Shown: one piece after another, positions 6,039-6,093 of the stretch
Layout of the letters: every line of letters starts with the position of its first letter
Numbering within the stretch: the first letter of the stretch is position 1
Assembly (NCBI GenBank): GCA_031271725.1
Contig: JAISVE010000027.1
Location: 1 to 6,093 of the forward strand
Reading direction: 5' to 3'
DNA: 6,093 nucleotides
Origin: Bacteroidales bacterium
GTDB lineage: Bacteria; Bacteroidota; Bacteroidia; Bacteroidales; P3
Position numbers and translations under genes: made by a program
Notes under the pieces: model-generated
Database searches by the model: none
The model's input: only the letters and a program-made list of their open reading frames with translations
Told to the model about the DNA's origin: nothing

Positions 6039-6093
6039 TGCGAGGCACAGTAACTTCACGAGCCAAAGGCGAGTAACGTTACGATTAAGCCGA

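Larger units (their letters stand above)
5921..6093. repeat. Structured intergenic repeat unit bounded by 16-base direct repeats
   Basis: GTTACAATTAAGCCGA (5921-5936) recurs as GTTACGATTAAGCCGA (6078-6093), 15 of 16 bases identical, with a 157-base period. The copy on the right runs into the window end, so a tandem array is possible. Between the copies are two strong hairpins (5972-6002 and 6017-6038), and a possible enclosing stem of GTGAAG (5967-5972) with CTTCAC (6054-6059), extended by CTC/GAG after a bulge. GTAACGTTAC (6073-6082) is a perfect palindrome. No open frame of note lies here. The pattern resembles the structured intergenic repeats often seen in Bacteroidales genomes; whether this copy is a mobile element, a non-coding RNA or a recombination product cannot be told from one and a bit units. 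Confidence 0.65.

Noticed and set aside
1..6093. A defence, CRISPR, transposon or other new multi-gene system
   Set aside because: All long reading frames are accounted for by one secreted protein fragment, mtgA and four nqr genes; no transposase, nuclease, reverse transcriptase, regularly spaced short repeats or tRNA-like sequence was seen.

Overview
The window reads as chromosomal DNA of a member of the Bacteroidota, most likely Bacteroidales. Four things point there: a C-terminal type IX secretion (T9SS) sorting domain on the first gene, a promoter of the Bacteroidetes TAnnTTTG type before nqrA, mostly weak or absent Shine-Dalgarno sites, and an A+T-leaning genome with structured intergenic repeats. 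The genus cannot be read from the sequence.

Layout. Positions 2-658 (+) hold the 3' end of a secreted, probably cell-surface protein: the end of a beta-sandwich domain, an Ig-like or carboxypeptidase-regulatory-like domain and a T9SS tail. After 22 bases comes mtgA (681-1400, +), a complete monofunctional peptidoglycan glycosyltransferase. The rest is a minus-strand operon read from right to left, nqrA (5898-4513), nqrB (4462-3281), nqrC (3277-2153), nqrD (2146-1508), with intergenic gaps of 50, 3 and 6 bases. These are subunits of the Na+-translocating NADH:quinone oxidoreductase, which oxidises NADH, reduces quinone and exports Na+.

The operon stops after nqrD. The expected nqrE and nqrF are not here: nqrD runs into a roughly 120-bp imperfect inverted repeat that fills the gap to the convergent mtgA. 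NqrF (NADH, FAD and 2Fe-2S entry module) and NqrE (the partner of NqrD that supplies half of the ligands of the intramembrane Fe-S centre) would therefore have to be encoded elsewhere for a working complex. NqrC also has an unusual C-terminal extension of about 130 residues rich in Pro, Ala, Thr and Glu, ending in a basic tail.

The right edge (5917-6093) has no gene. It holds a structured repeat: a 16-base sequence occurs twice 157 bases apart, enclosing two strong hairpins. The predicted nqrA promoter lies across the boundary between this repeat and the unique sequence in front of nqrA. No RNA genes, CRISPR arrays, transposase genes or clearly new multi-gene systems are visible. The points worth following are the interrupted nqr operon, the NqrC extension and the two structured repeats.
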